Below, in pieces: positions 50,227 to 60,121 of a DNA stretch of 64,000 nt. The notes beneath the pieces were generated by a model. That model worked only from the letters and a program-made list of their open reading frames with translations. It did not search any database and was not told where the DNA came from. Each line of letters opens with the position of its first letter. Position 1 is the first letter of the stretch. Made by a program: the position numbers and the translations under genes. The DNA is from Bact-08 sp964533215 (GTDB lineage Bacteria > Bacteroidota > Bacteroidia > Bacteroidales > UBA932). The stretch spans positions 62,001 to 126,000 of the forward strand of contig CAZHLJ010000006.1 in NCBI GenBank assembly GCA_964533215.1, in the 5' to 3' direction.

Positions 50227-52035
50227 ATGAAAAGATTTACAACTGGATTTGCATTCCTGTCTGCAATAATATTGTTTGGTTTACACTCCTGCGCCAATAC
50301 CTCTACTCCCCCTTCCGGCGGACCAAAGGATACGATTCCACCAAAAATATTAAAAGTCACTCCTGACTCAAATCATGTGAATTTTCCAATCAAGGATGGA
50401 GTCGTAGAACTGAAATTTGACGAATATGTCACAATAAAGGATGCTGCAAAGAATATTTTTCTCTCTCCTCCTTTAAAGCAGAATATAATCACAAAATTAC
50501 GCGGAAAAGGAATTATTGTGACTTTTCCAGAATCGTTGGACTCATCAACCACCTACTCTGTTAACTTCAGGAACTCTATTGTTGACAATAATGAAGGGAA
50601 TCTATTCTACCCCTATGTCTACTCATTTTCAACAGGAAAATCAATCGACTCAATGATGTGTGCCGGAGTTGTTCTGGATTCAAAGAAGCTTCTTCCGCTT
50701 GAAGACATTGTAATAGGTTTTTATTCAAACTTATCCGACTCCGCTATATACAATACTTTCCCCTCTTCCATGGCAAAAAGCGATAAATGGGGATATTTTG
50801 TCGTACGGAATCTTAAAAAAATACCATATAGGGTATATGCCTTTAAGGATGGCAATCAGAACAATAAATACAATCCTGAAAATGAGGAAATTGCGTTCAT
50901 AGACACTCTTATCACTCCTAATATCGTCATGAAAAAAGAGAGAAAAGAGTTACAGTTTGTAGATTTGAAGGATACCAGCAAGGCACTTGCCAGACCAAGT
51001 CAGATAGAGCTTCATCTTTTCAAGGAACCCTCAAAGAAACAATACATAGCAGAAAAAAAGAGGCCGGAGAGAAGGATGGTTTATCTGACATTCAAGTCGC
51101 CAAATGTAAGAATAGATTCCATTGGCTTCAGAGGAATTGACTCATTAAAGACAATAAAGCAGTTCAATATTACAAGAGACAGTCTTAACATCTGGATAAA
51201 AGATACTCTTTTAATAGTCCCTGACACTCTTACCTTGGATATAAAATACTATAAGACAGATAGCCTTGACAATCTTGTGATGACTAGGGAACATCTTAAG
51301 ATGGTATATAAGACTGTAAAGAAGGCTGCCGCCCCACCTCCTAAGAAAACTCCCGGGGGTAGGGATGAGAAACCGGAAAGAAAGGATCTGCTGAAATTTC
51401 AGGTTGAGGCAGAACCATCAAAAATAGAGCAAGATGGCTTCAAACTCATTTTCAAGACGCCTCTGGCCAGAGCAACCTTGGATTCTGTTTTCATCGCCTC
51501 AAAATCGCCTAAAGGTATAAAAGGCAAGGAAAAATACACTTTTGTAAGAGACTCTGTTCAAAATGTAATTTATTACGTAAAACCGGTAAACAAGCTGTTG
51601 TATGGTTATGAATATATCTTGAAAATTCCTAAAAAGGCATTCAAGGATGTTTACGGATTTACCAATGATTCATCAGAAACCAGTGCTTCAATTCCTAACA
51701 GTGAGAAATTATCCAAACTGATATTAAATGTATCAGGGGTGAATGGTTCGTATGTTTTTGAACTTACAGATCAAACAAGAGACAAAGTCTTCCGTGGATA
51801 TAAAATCCTATCGGATTCCAAAATTGAATTTCCTTATATTCAGCCCGGAAAATACAATATCAGGGTTACTCAGGACTTGAACGGCAATGGAATCTTAGAT
51901 CCTGGAAACCTTTCTCTCAAAAAGCAACCTGAAAAGGTAAGGCTCTACAAACTGCCTGATGGTTCTTCGGTTATTAATTTCAAGGAGGGACTTGAATTGG
52001 AACAAAGTATTAATTTAAAGGAACTATTTAAGTGA
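50227..52035 (+). CDS. Ig-like (Big_5) domain lipoprotein
   Basis: A 602-residue surface or periplasmic lipoprotein; lipobox Cys is residue 22 (FGLHSCANTS), followed by the conserved PPSGGPKDTIPPKI segment. Residues about 30-140 form a bacterial Ig-like domain (FDEYVTIKDAAKNIFLSPP), and the rest is beta-rich with a proline/lysine linker near 370. This architecture is common in Bacteroidales next to outer-membrane biogenesis genes. It is six bases after the RSH gene and its stop overlaps a GTG start for the next gene. Function unknown. Confidence 0.88.
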   Translation: MKRFTTGFAFLSAIILFGLHSCANTSTPPSGGPKDTIPPKILKVTPDSNHVNFPIKDGVVELKFDEYVTIKDAAKNIFLSPPLKQNIITKLRGKGIIVTFPESLDSSTTYSVNFRNSIVDNNEGNLFYPYVYSFSTGKSIDSMMCAGVVLDSKKLLPLEDIVIGFYSNLSDSAIYNTFPSSMAKSDKWGYFVVRNLKKIPYRVYAFKDGNQNNKYNPENEEIAFIDTLITPNIVMKKERKELQFVDLKDTSKALARPSQIELHLFKEPSKKQYIAEKKRPERRMVYLTFKSPNVRIDSIGFRGIDSLKTIKQFNITRDSLNIWIKDTLLIVPDTLTLDIKYYKTDSLDNLVMTREHLKMVYKTVKKAAAPPPKKTPGGRDEKPERKDLLKFQVEAEPSKIEQDGFKLIFKTPLARATLDSVFIASKSPKGIKGKEKYTFVRDSVQNVIYYVKPVNKLLYGYEYILKIPKKAFKDVYGFTNDSSETSASIPNSEKLSKLILNVSGVNGSYVFELTDQTRDKVFRGYKILSDSKIEFPYIQPGKYNIRVTQDLNGNGILDPGNLSLKKQPEKVRLYKLPDGSSVINFKEGLELEQSINLKELFK

Positions 52036-52637
52036 AAAGATATTTGATTTGCACTTCGCTCATTGTCTTTCTTGCATCCGGGAATGTTTTCGGTCAATTG
52101 AAACAACATCTGATTGGTGTGAAGACTGCCTATAATATTAGTGGAGTCGATTTCAACCCCACTATGGAAAGGTCAGGAATTACCACAAACAAGAACTTTG
52201 CCATTGAATACATATATTATCACGACCTCTGGAAAACCATGCCATATTTTGGCTTTCTGGCCTCCTTATCATATCAGGAGCAAGGCTACAAAATTGGAGA
52301 AGAAGAGACAAGAATGACAGCATATGAAGTTCCAATTGTATCTCAGTTTCACATTGATTTTTGGAAAATGAGGGTTTTATTCAATGCTGGAGGTTTTATG
52401 GGATACAGGGTGAAGAGCTCTTCTGGTTTTGAAAGCGATGACAGAAGGCTGGACTATGGGTTTATTGCAGGAGCCGGACTTGCATTGGTATTTAAGCCGG
52501 TAGAACTTCATATTGAGGGAAACTACCAATACTCTCTCTCATACCTCTATTCTCCAAAAAAATACAGTGAGACTGTGCTTCAGTTTTCATATCCTCACCA
52601 GCTTTTACTGAGTGTCGGATTATATTTTCATTTGTAA
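52032..52637 (+). CDS. Outer-membrane beta-barrel protein (PorT-like)
   Basis: A 201-residue protein with a signal peptide (LICTSLIVFLASGNVFG) and alternating hydrophobic strands consistent with an eight-stranded barrel, ending in LLLSVGLYFHL. It resembles the generic porin-family/PorT-like proteins of Bacteroidota. The start is a GTG at 52032 in GTGA, overlapping the lipoprotein stop, so they are coupled. Its stop is directly followed by the ispG ATG. Function unknown. Confidence 0.8.
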   Translation: MKRYLICTSLIVFLASGNVFGQLKQHLIGVKTAYNISGVDFNPTMERSGITTNKNFAIEYIYYHDLWKTMPYFGFLASLSYQEQGYKIGEEETRMTAYEVPIVSQFHIDFWKMRVLFNAGGFMGYRVKSSSGFESDDRRLDYGFIAGAGLALVFKPVELHIEGNYQYSLSYLYSPKKYSETVLQFSYPHQLLLSVGLYFHL

Positions 52638-53984
52638 ATGACTAGAAATGTAATTGTCAAAGTTGGCAATGTCAATATAGGAGACAAAAGCCATATTGTT
52701 GTACAGACAATGTGCAATACAGCCACTCAGGATGTTGAGGCTTCATATAAGCAATGTGTAGAGTTAGCTGAAGCAGGGTCAGAGCTTATTCGCCTTACCA
52801 CTCAGGGGATAAAAGAGGTGGAGGCTCTTTGTACAATCAAGAGCATGCTGAGGAAAAACGGCATTTTTACACCCCTTGTTGCTGATGTCCATTTCTCTTC
52901 CGAAGTTGCTTTAGCCGCGGCTGAAGTTGCAGACAAAGTGAGGATAAACCCAGGCAATTTTGCAAAGGACCACGATACCGCATCTTCTCAGTTCTCTAAA
53001 CTGATTGAAATCTGCAAAAAAAACCATACAGCTCTTAGAATAGGAATTAATCACGGTTCTCTGGGTGATAGGATAATCAACAAGTTTGGAGACACACCTG
53101 AGGGAATGAAAGAATCAGCCATGGAGTGGCTAAAGATGGCTCAGGAAAATGATTTTGATCAATTGGTAATCTCCCTCAAGTCTAGCAATACCAGGGTTAT
53201 GGTTGATGCTTACAGGCTTCTTTTCCAAGAATTTCAAAAATCCGGAGTAGCCTACCCTCTTCATCTAGGAGTGACTGAAGCTGGAAACAGAGAGGCCGGA
53301 AGGATTAAATCGGCTGTCGGGATAGCTTCTCTACTATCGACAGGTATTGGTGACACAATAAGAGTTTCCTTGACAGAAGATCCGGTAAATGAGATTCCTG
53401 TGGCTAAATTCATTGCAGATTACTGCAAAAAAGCCGAAAACATACAAGTTACAAGGGGTAACATTCCTGTTATATACAATAAGTCTTACAATTGTAAGAA
53501 TTGGAACGAATTTATACTCTCCGCTTCGTGCGACTTGGGTCCATTGCTGTTAGACAAGGTGATAGATGATGTAGACCTTCATCTGGAATGTGATGAGCCC
53601 TTCCAGAAAGAGGATATTATACGTTTTAGGGACGAGCTGCTTCAAGCCTCAAGAAGAAAGTTCTCCAAACCTGAATACATAGCCTGTCCGGGATGCGGGA
53701 GAACTCTGTTCAATCTGGAATCAGTCTTTGAAGAGGTAAAAAGAAGAACATCACATTTAGTAGGCTACAACATTGCTGTTATGGGCTGCATTGTAAATGG
53801 TCCCGGAGAAATGGCAGATGCCGATTATGGATATGTAGGAGAAGGAAAAAACAAGGTATGCATCTACCGGGGAAAAGATCCCATATTCAGGTCTGTACCG
53901 GAGAGTGAGGCTATCGACATGTTATTGAAACTTATCGAGGATGACGCCAAAATAAATTACGAGCAAGATAAAAACCTGCATTAG
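52638..53984 (+). CDS. ispG: 4-hydroxy-3-methylbut-2-enyl diphosphate synthase IspG (reduced middle domain)
   Basis: A 448-residue [4Fe-4S] enzyme of the MEP isoprenoid pathway. Residues about 5-265 are the TIM barrel (VADVHFSSEVAL, RINPGNFA, RIGINHGSLGDRI, KSSNTRVM); the cluster domain has Cys350, Cys353, Cys384 and Glu391. Barrel sequences match the long three-domain (plant, Chlamydia, Bacteroidota) lineage, usually about 600 residues, but the intervening A* domain is cut to roughly 80 residues (266-344). All catalytic ligands are intact, so it should be active. It abuts the barrel gene. Confidence 0.93.
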   Translation: MTRNVIVKVGNVNIGDKSHIVVQTMCNTATQDVEASYKQCVELAEAGSELIRLTTQGIKEVEALCTIKSMLRKNGIFTPLVADVHFSSEVALAAAEVADKVRINPGNFAKDHDTASSQFSKLIEICKKNHTALRIGINHGSLGDRIINKFGDTPEGMKESAMEWLKMAQENDFDQLVISLKSSNTRVMVDAYRLLFQEFQKSGVAYPLHLGVTEAGNREAGRIKSAVGIASLLSTGIGDTIRVSLTEDPVNEIPVAKFIADYCKKAENIQVTRGNIPVIYNKSYNCKNWNEFILSASCDLGPLLLDKVIDDVDLHLECDEPFQKEDIIRFRDELLQASRRKFSKPEYIACPGCGRTLFNLESVFEEVKRRTSHLVGYNIAVMGCIVNGPGEMADADYGYVGEGKNKVCIYRGKDPIFRSVPESEAIDMLLKLIEDDAKINYEQDKNLH

Positions 53985-53985
53985 A

Positions 53986-55575
53986 ATGAAAATAAACAAA
54001 TTATTCCTAGTACTAACTCTCTTTTTTACCACTACCCTAGCCTTTAGCCAAGATCTTAATGACAATGATTTTACAGAGAGTTGTACATCAATAACTGTTG
54101 GTAAAGGAGCAAGTACGGACGGATCAGTAATGACAGCCCACACTTGCGATTCAAACTACAGGACTTGGGTTGAAATAACAAAGAGAAAAAAATTCAAGCC
54201 TGGTGAAACGGAGCCGATTTTTTGGGGAACATTGCATACAGAGGTGCCCTGGGATACTCGCAATTTAATTGAAAAAGGACATATACCTGCAGTATCAGAG
54301 ACCTATGCTTATCTGAACACAGCATATCCTTGTCTTAATGAAAAGCAGCTTGCTATCGGAGAGACTACAATAACCGGTAAGGATATCCTCGTAAATGAAA
54401 ACGGTCTTTTTCTAATAGAAGAGCTTGAAAGAGTTGCTCTTCAAAGGTGCTCTACCGCCAGAGACGCTATAAAAACGATAGGAAAACTTGCAGAATCTTA
54501 TGGATATGGTGATTCCGGCGAATGTCTTACCATTGCCGATAAAAAAGAGGTATGGCAGCTTGAAATATTCGGAGGAGGTTCAGGCAAGCCTGGTGCTATA
54601 TGGGTAGCGCAGCGAATACCCGACGATCATGTAGGAATATCGGCCAATATACCTAGAATTTCACTAGTGGATTTTAATGACCCAAATAATTTCATGTTTA
54701 GTTCTGACATAAAGGAAAGGACTAAGAGACTTGGACTATGGGATGGCAAGGAGGAATTCCGATTCTGGAAGATAAATAACGGAAGTAAGCCTTTTTCATA
54801 CAGAGAATTCTTTGTTTTCAACACTCTAGCACCTTCTCTTGCGCTTAAATTCGATTCAAATGAACTTCCTTTCTCTGTAAAACCTGAAAAAAAAGTATCA
54901 CCAAGAGATATAATTGCCCTTTATAGACAAACATATGAGGGTACAGATTTAGATCAAATAAAGAACCTCTATGTCGAAGTCACACGTAAAGACAAGGTTA
55001 AAGGTGAATACAAAGAGATAGTAAGACCTATATCTACCTTTATGTCTGCAGATATGAGAGCCCTTTTGAACAATATCAAGCCAGGAGTGACAGAACGAAT
55101 AAGAGGAATAGCCGTGATACAGTGCGCCTACTCCCACATTATCCAGCTTAGGGACTGGCTTCCGGATGAAGTGGGCGGTATTGCCTATTTTTCTTTTGAT
55201 AATCCGGCACAAAGTCCGAGAATTCCCATCTATTCGGGAACATTACGCCTTCCAGCCGGCTTTGGAGTATGTGGTCAGTACAGATACACACAGGACGCTG
55301 CTATATGGTCATTCAGAGAGACTAACAGAATTGCCACTATAAACTGGGATAAAACAAGAAATATTATAGAACCGGAAGTTGCCAAGTTTGAAAATATGAT
55401 ATTCGATCAATCTCCAAAAGTTGAGGAGAAAGCGGTCAAGCTTATTAGAGAGGGTAAAAATAAAGACGCTCAGGAACTTCTCACAGACTATACCATTACA
55501 TTTGCTTCTGCGGCAATGAGAAGATGGCAGGAACTTAAGTCTGAACTGTGGACAATATTTGCAAGAAGCATGTAG
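53986..55575 (+). CDS. C69-family dipeptidase
   Basis: A 529-residue Ntn-hydrolase-fold peptidase with a signal peptide (FLVLTLFFTTTLAFSQ). The nucleophile is Cys33 in ESCTSITVGKGAS, exposed after propeptide removal, and DGSVMTAHTCDSN and GYGDSGECLTIAD are family motifs. Exported C69 dipeptidases cleave short peptides in the envelope. It lies one base after ispG and ends the co-directional run started by fprA; carA has its own promoter whose -33 element overlaps the end of this gene. Confidence 0.92.
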   Translation: MKINKLFLVLTLFFTTTLAFSQDLNDNDFTESCTSITVGKGASTDGSVMTAHTCDSNYRTWVEITKRKKFKPGETEPIFWGTLHTEVPWDTRNLIEKGHIPAVSETYAYLNTAYPCLNEKQLAIGETTITGKDILVNENGLFLIEELERVALQRCSTARDAIKTIGKLAESYGYGDSGECLTIADKKEVWQLEIFGGGSGKPGAIWVAQRIPDDHVGISANIPRISLVDFNDPNNFMFSSDIKERTKRLGLWDGKEEFRFWKINNGSKPFSYREFFVFNTLAPSLALKFDSNELPFSVKPEKKVSPRDIIALYRQTYEGTDLDQIKNLYVEVTRKDKVKGEYKEIVRPISTFMSADMRALLNNIKPGVTERIRGIAVIQCAYSHIIQLRDWLPDEVGGIAYFSFDNPAQSPRIPIYSGTLRLPAGFGVCGQYRYTQDAAIWSFRETNRIATINWDKTRNIIEPEVAKFENMIFDQSPKVEEKAVKLIREGKNKDAQELLTDYTITFASAAMRRWQELKSELWTIFARSM

Positions 55576-55589
55576 AATTATTAACTTTG
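55558..55589 (+). promoter_or_regulatory. Bacteroidota-type promoter for carAB
   Basis: TTTG at 55558-55561, a 20-base spacer, then TAACTTTG at 55582-55589, matching the Bacteroidota consensus at both halves. The carA ATG follows 38 bases later. The -33 half lies inside the last codons of the C69 peptidase gene. Confidence 0.78.
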
Positions 55590-55627
55590 CCGAGTTTGAA
55601 ATATAAATTCTAATTATTAAAAAAATA

Positions 55628-56698
55628 ATGAGCGATAGTAAACCGGCAACACTTCTCCTCGAAAGCGGGGTGGAATTTAAGGGTTACTCTTTTGGATACG
55701 ACCAAGCCATTGACGGTGAGGTCGTTTTTTCTACCGCTATGGTAGGTTATCCAGAAAGTCTGACAGATCCTTCTTATTCCGGACAGATTTTGTGTGTTTC
55801 ATATCCGTTAGTTGGAAACTACGGTGTGCCAAATGACTCAATAGTTGATAAACTCTCCTCTCTTTTTGAATCAGAGAAGATTCATATCAGAGGGTTGATA
55901 ATATCTGACTACTCTTTTAACTATAGCCATTGGAATGCAGCAAAAAGTCTGGATACATGGTTAAAAGAGTTCAAGATTCCCGGTATTTATGGAATAGACA
56001 CTCGTGAACTTACAAAAATATTGAGAGAGAAAGGTTCCATGCTTGGAAAAATTATGCCTGAAGGAACAAAATTAGAGGGCTTTAATGATCCAAACATAGA
56101 AAATCAGGTCGATATCGTAAGCTGCAAGGAGATTATAAAATATGGATCGGGTTCAAAAAAGGTTGTATTGGTAGATTGTGGCGTAAAGCACAACATTCTG
56201 AGGTGTCTGATAAGACGAGAAGTTGAAATAATAAGAGTTCCTTGGGATTTCGACTTTACACAGATAGAATACGATGGCCTATTCATTTCAAACGGTCCCG
56301 GAAACCCGGACTTCTGCACCAAAGCTGTAGATAACATAAAAAAAGCCTATAGCAAGGATCTTCCTATTTTTGGAATCTGTATGGGTAATCAACTTATGGC
56401 TAAAGCAGGCGGCGCCCAGACTTTCAAAATGAAATACGGCCACAGAAGCCACAATCAGCCAGTACAGATGGTTGGTACAAACAGGTGTTTCATTACCTCA
56501 CAAAATCACGGATATGCCGTTGATAATAACACTTTAGGACAAGAATGGGAACCATTGTTCATAAATCTTAATGATGGCACAAATGAAGGAATCAAACACA
56601 AGAGCAAGCCTTTTTTTTCCTGTCAGTTCCATCCGGAAGCCTCAAGTGGCCCGACTGATACTGAATTTTTATTTGATGACTTTATTAAACTACTGTAA
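55628..56698 (+). CDS. carA: Carbamoyl-phosphate synthase small subunit
   Basis: A 356-residue glutaminase subunit that feeds ammonia to CarB for pyrimidine and arginine synthesis. The N-terminal CarA domain starts LLLESGVEFKGYSFG; the class I amidotransferase triad is Cys in FGICMGNQ, and His and Glu in FHPEASSGP. GICMGNQ has Asn where many family members have His, a non-catalytic position. It is nine bases before carB. Confidence 0.96.
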   Translation: MSDSKPATLLLESGVEFKGYSFGYDQAIDGEVVFSTAMVGYPESLTDPSYSGQILCVSYPLVGNYGVPNDSIVDKLSSLFESEKIHIRGLIISDYSFNYSHWNAAKSLDTWLKEFKIPGIYGIDTRELTKILREKGSMLGKIMPEGTKLEGFNDPNIENQVDIVSCKEIIKYGSGSKKVVLVDCGVKHNILRCLIRREVEIIRVPWDFDFTQIEYDGLFISNGPGNPDFCTKAVDNIKKAYSKDLPIFGICMGNQLMAKAGGAQTFKMKYGHRSHNQPVQMVGTNRCFITSQNHGYAVDNNTLGQEWEPLFINLNDGTNEGIKHKSKPFFSCQFHPEASSGPTDTEFLFDDFIKLL

Positions 56699-56707
56699 AT
56701 TAACGCC

Positions 56708-59700
56708 ATGGATACAAAAATAAAAAAAGTTCTTCTTCTAGGTTCCGGAGCATTGAAAATTGGAGAAGCAGGTGAGTTTGACTACTCTGGATCTCAGGCA
56801 TTAAAAGCTTTAAAAGAAGAGGGTATAGAGACAATTCTTATCAATCCCAACATTGCTACAGTACAGACATCAGAAGGCGTAGCTGATAAGATCTATTTTT
56901 TGCCGGTAACACCCTTCTTTGTTGAAGAAGTTATAAAAAAAGAGAATCCTCAAGGCATATTGCTTGCCTTTGGCGGACAGACAGCACTAAACTGTGGTGT
57001 AGCCCTATACAGAGCCGGAGTATTCGAAAAATACAATCTTAAAGTCCTAGGTACTCCAGTCCAGGCAATAATGGATACAGAAGACAGGGAGCTATTTGTG
57101 CAAAAGCTGGATGAAATTTCTGTAAAAACAATAAAGAGTCATGCGGTTGAAAATATTGAAGATGCAAGAGAAGCTGCCAAGAACCTTGGTTACCCTATTA
57201 TAATAAGAGCTGCATATGCACTTGGCGGGTTGGGCAGTGGTTTCTGCGATAATGAAGCTGAGCTTAACGCATTAGCAAGTAAGGCATTTTCATATTCACC
57301 TCAAGTTTTAGTTGAGAAGTCATTAAAAGGATGGAAGGAGATTGAGTATGAGGTTGTAAGAGATAAGTATGACAACTGCATCACAGTCTGCAATATGGAA
57401 AACTTTGATCCTCTTGGAATCCATACCGGAGAAAGCATTGTCGTAGCACCTTCCCAGACACTCACAAATAGCGAGTACCACTTACTTAGAGAGTTGGCTA
57501 TTAAAATAGTACGGCATATAGGTATTGTTGGAGAGTGCAATGTCCAATATGCATTTGACCCTCAGTCAGAAGACTATAGAGTAATTGAAGTAAATGCCCG
57601 CTTGAGTAGATCTTCTGCATTAGCTTCTAAAGCAACAGGTTATCCGTTGGCATTTGTTGCTGCCAAATTAGGTCTAGGTTATGGCCTGTTTGAGCTAAAG
57701 AATTCTGTAACCAAGACCACTCCTGCATTCTTTGAACCAGCACTTGACTATATTGTATGTAAGATACCTAGATGGGATCTTTCCAAATTCCAGGGAGTCT
57801 CCAGAGAGATAGGCTCAAGCATGAAAAGCGTTGGAGAAGTAATGGCTATCGGAAGGAGTTTCGAGGAGGCTATACAGAAGGGGCTTAGAATGATAGGCCA
57901 AGGAGCTCATGGTTTTGTAGCAAACAGGGAGATCGTTGTAGAAGATATTGACCATTCACTCAGACAGCCAACTGACAACAGAATTTTCGTTATTTCAAAG
58001 GCTTTTCAGAAAGGGTACACTGTTGATCAGATCCACGAACTTACTAAAATTGACAAATGGTTTCTTGACAAATTGTACAATATAGTACTGACATCCAAAG
58101 AAATATCTTTGATCGACGACTTAGGCGATCTGGATTATGACTTGCTAAAGAAATCCAAGAATCAGGGATTCTCAGATTTTCAGGTTGGCAGACTGATATA
58201 TAAGGATTCAATAGATGTAGACAAAGCATCAGCCATGGTCAGAACACTCAGGAAAAGTCTCAACATTGTGCCTGTAGTGAAGCAGATTGACACATTGGCA
58301 GCCGAGTATCCTGCACAGACAAATTACCTTTACCTTACTTATAACGGAACTCACAATGATGTCAATTATCTTGGTGACCATAAATCAATTATAGTATTAG
58401 GTTCCGGAGCATACAGAATAGGAAGCTCTGTCGAATTTGACTGGTGCAGCGTCAACGCTCTCCAGACAATAAGAAATAGCGGGTGGCGAGGTGTCATGAT
58501 CAACTACAACCCTGAGACAGTATCAACCGATTACGATATGTGTGACAGGCTCTACTTCGATGAACTTACCTTCGAAAGGGTAATGGACATCTATGAACTT
58601 GAGAATCCACATGGAGTAGTAGTATCCGTTGGAGGTCAGATTCCTAATAATCTTGCTCTTAAACTGGATAAGGAGGGTGTCAATATCCTAGGGACAAGTG
58701 CCAAAAGTATAGACAATGCTGAGGACAGGCATAAATTCTCATCTATGCTGGATAAATTGATGATAGATCAGCCAAGGTGGAAAGAGTTGTCAACCTTCTC
58801 TGAAATTTACGACTTTGTAGGTGTTGTAGGATATCCGGTTTTGGTTAGACCTTCATATGTACTTTCTGGCGCGGCAATGAATGTTTGTTCAAACGATGCT
58901 GAATTGGAGCAATTCTTGAAGTTAGCCGCAAATGTATCTAAAAGACACCCTGTTGTAGTTTCTGAATTTATTCAAAATGCAAAGGAAATCGAACTTGATG
59001 CCGTTGCCGATAATGGTAACATTATTGCCTACGCAATATCTGAACATATTGAATTTGCCGGCGTTCACTCAGGTGATGCCACCATTCAGTTCCCTCCTCA
59101 GAAACTTTATGTAGAGACCGCAAGGAGAATCAAGAAAATCGCAAGGAAGATTGCCGAAGCTCTTGAGATAACCGGTCCATTCAATATCCAGTTCCTCGCA
59201 AGAGAAAATGACATAAAAGTAATCGAATGTAACCTAAGGGCATCCAGAAGCTTCCCTTTTGTATCCAAAGTCATAAAAATCAATTTTATCGAATTGGCAA
59301 CCAAGGTTATGATAGGTGAAGATGTAATACCACCAAGTAAAAGCGCATTTGACCTTGATTACGTTGGTATAAAAGCATCTCAGTTCTCATTCTCCCGTCT
59401 CCAGAAAGCCGACCCCGTACTTGGCGTGGATATGGCATCTACAGGAGAGGTCGGATGCATAGGATATGATTCAAATGAAGCAATATTGAAGTCTATGTTG
59501 TCTGTGGGATATAAAATCCCAGGAAAAAACATCCTGCTTTCAACCGGTGATGCCAGACAGAAAGCAGACCTTTTGTCTGCAGCTAAGTTACTGGCAGATA
59601 AAGGATATAACCTTTATGCTACAGGAGGTTCTCACAAATATCTGGTAGACAACCACATCCCTGTCACATTGGTTTATTGGCCAAGTGAGTCTTCACAAGA

Positions 59701-59932
59701 GCCTCAAGCTATCAAGATGATTCAAGAGAAAAAAATTGACTTGGTTATAAACATTCCGAAAAATCTTTCGCAAGTTGAGCTTGATAACGGCTACAAGATA
59801 AGAAGGACAGCCGTGGACTTTAACATACCGCTGATTACAAATGCGAGGCTGGCTTCCGCCTTCATCTTCGCATTCTGCACGATACCTATTGAAGAGATTC
59901 AGATAAAGAGCTGGGACGAATACATCTCCTGA
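56708..59932 (+). CDS. carB: Carbamoyl-phosphate synthase large subunit
   Basis: A 1074-residue enzyme with two homologous ATP-grasp halves, each beginning with a nucleotide loop (LLLGSGALKIGEAGEFDYSG near residue 10; VLGSGAYRIGSSVEFDW near residue 560) and each with NARLSRSSAL or NLRASRSFPF metal/ATP motifs. A C-terminal MGS-type allosteric domain (DARQKADLLSAAKLLADKGY onward) is present. Length is standard and the gene is complete. It is terminated by the hairpin at 60011-60076. Confidence 0.97.
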   Translation: MDTKIKKVLLLGSGALKIGEAGEFDYSGSQALKALKEEGIETILINPNIATVQTSEGVADKIYFLPVTPFFVEEVIKKENPQGILLAFGGQTALNCGVALYRAGVFEKYNLKVLGTPVQAIMDTEDRELFVQKLDEISVKTIKSHAVENIEDAREAAKNLGYPIIIRAAYALGGLGSGFCDNEAELNALASKAFSYSPQVLVEKSLKGWKEIEYEVVRDKYDNCITVCNMENFDPLGIHTGESIVVAPSQTLTNSEYHLLRELAIKIVRHIGIVGECNVQYAFDPQSEDYRVIEVNARLSRSSALASKATGYPLAFVAAKLGLGYGLFELKNSVTKTTPAFFEPALDYIVCKIPRWDLSKFQGVSREIGSSMKSVGEVMAIGRSFEEAIQKGLRMIGQGAHGFVANREIVVEDIDHSLRQPTDNRIFVISKAFQKGYTVDQIHELTKIDKWFLDKLYNIVLTSKEISLIDDLGDLDYDLLKKSKNQGFSDFQVGRLIYKDSIDVDKASAMVRTLRKSLNIVPVVKQIDTLAAEYPAQTNYLYLTYNGTHNDVNYLGDHKSIIVLGSGAYRIGSSVEFDWCSVNALQTIRNSGWRGVMINYNPETVSTDYDMCDRLYFDELTFERVMDIYELENPHGVVVSVGGQIPNNLALKLDKEGVNILGTSAKSIDNAEDRHKFSSMLDKLMIDQPRWKELSTFSEIYDFVGVVGYPVLVRPSYVLSGAAMNVCSNDAELEQFLKLAANVSKRHPVVVSEFIQNAKEIELDAVADNGNIIAYAISEHIEFAGVHSGDATIQFPPQKLYVETARRIKKIARKIAEALEITGPFNIQFLARENDIKVIECNLRASRSFPFVSKVIKINFIELATKVMIGEDVIPPSKSAFDLDYVGIKASQFSFSRLQKADPVLGVDMASTGEVGCIGYDSNEAILKSMLSVGYKIPGKNILLSTGDARQKADLLSAAKLLADKGYNLYATGGSHKYLVDNHIPVTLVYWPSESSQEPQAIKMIQEKKIDLVINIPKNLSQVELDNGYKIRRTAVDFNIPLITNARLASAFIFAFCTIPIEEIQIKSWDEYIS

Positions 59933-60010
59933 ATCATTTGCGCGCTTTTCGGTTAGGTGTGACATTCTTCTATGCGTGTTCCGGATTTACCCACTAGCAG
60001 TCGCTTCGTT

Positions 60011-60076
60011 AAAAAACAAATGCGGAAACCATATTATGCCATAGACTAAGGCTACAGGTTTCCGCTCTTTGTTTTT
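60011..60076. terminator. Two-way terminator between carB and rmuC
   Basis: AAAAAACAAATGCGGAAACC (60011-60030) pairs with the complementary arm GGTTTCCGCTCTTTGTTTTT (60057-60076): nine perfect pairs, a small internal bulge, then about nine A-U pairs, closing a 26-base loop. The A-rich left arm and T-rich right arm give a U tract in both directions, as expected between convergent carB (+) and rmuC (-). The rest of 59933-60121 shows no gene. Confidence 0.78.
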
Positions 60077-60121
60077 CATAACACTCTGCTCCTTGAGTGG
60101 GTGGCCAAATCCTCCTGATGG

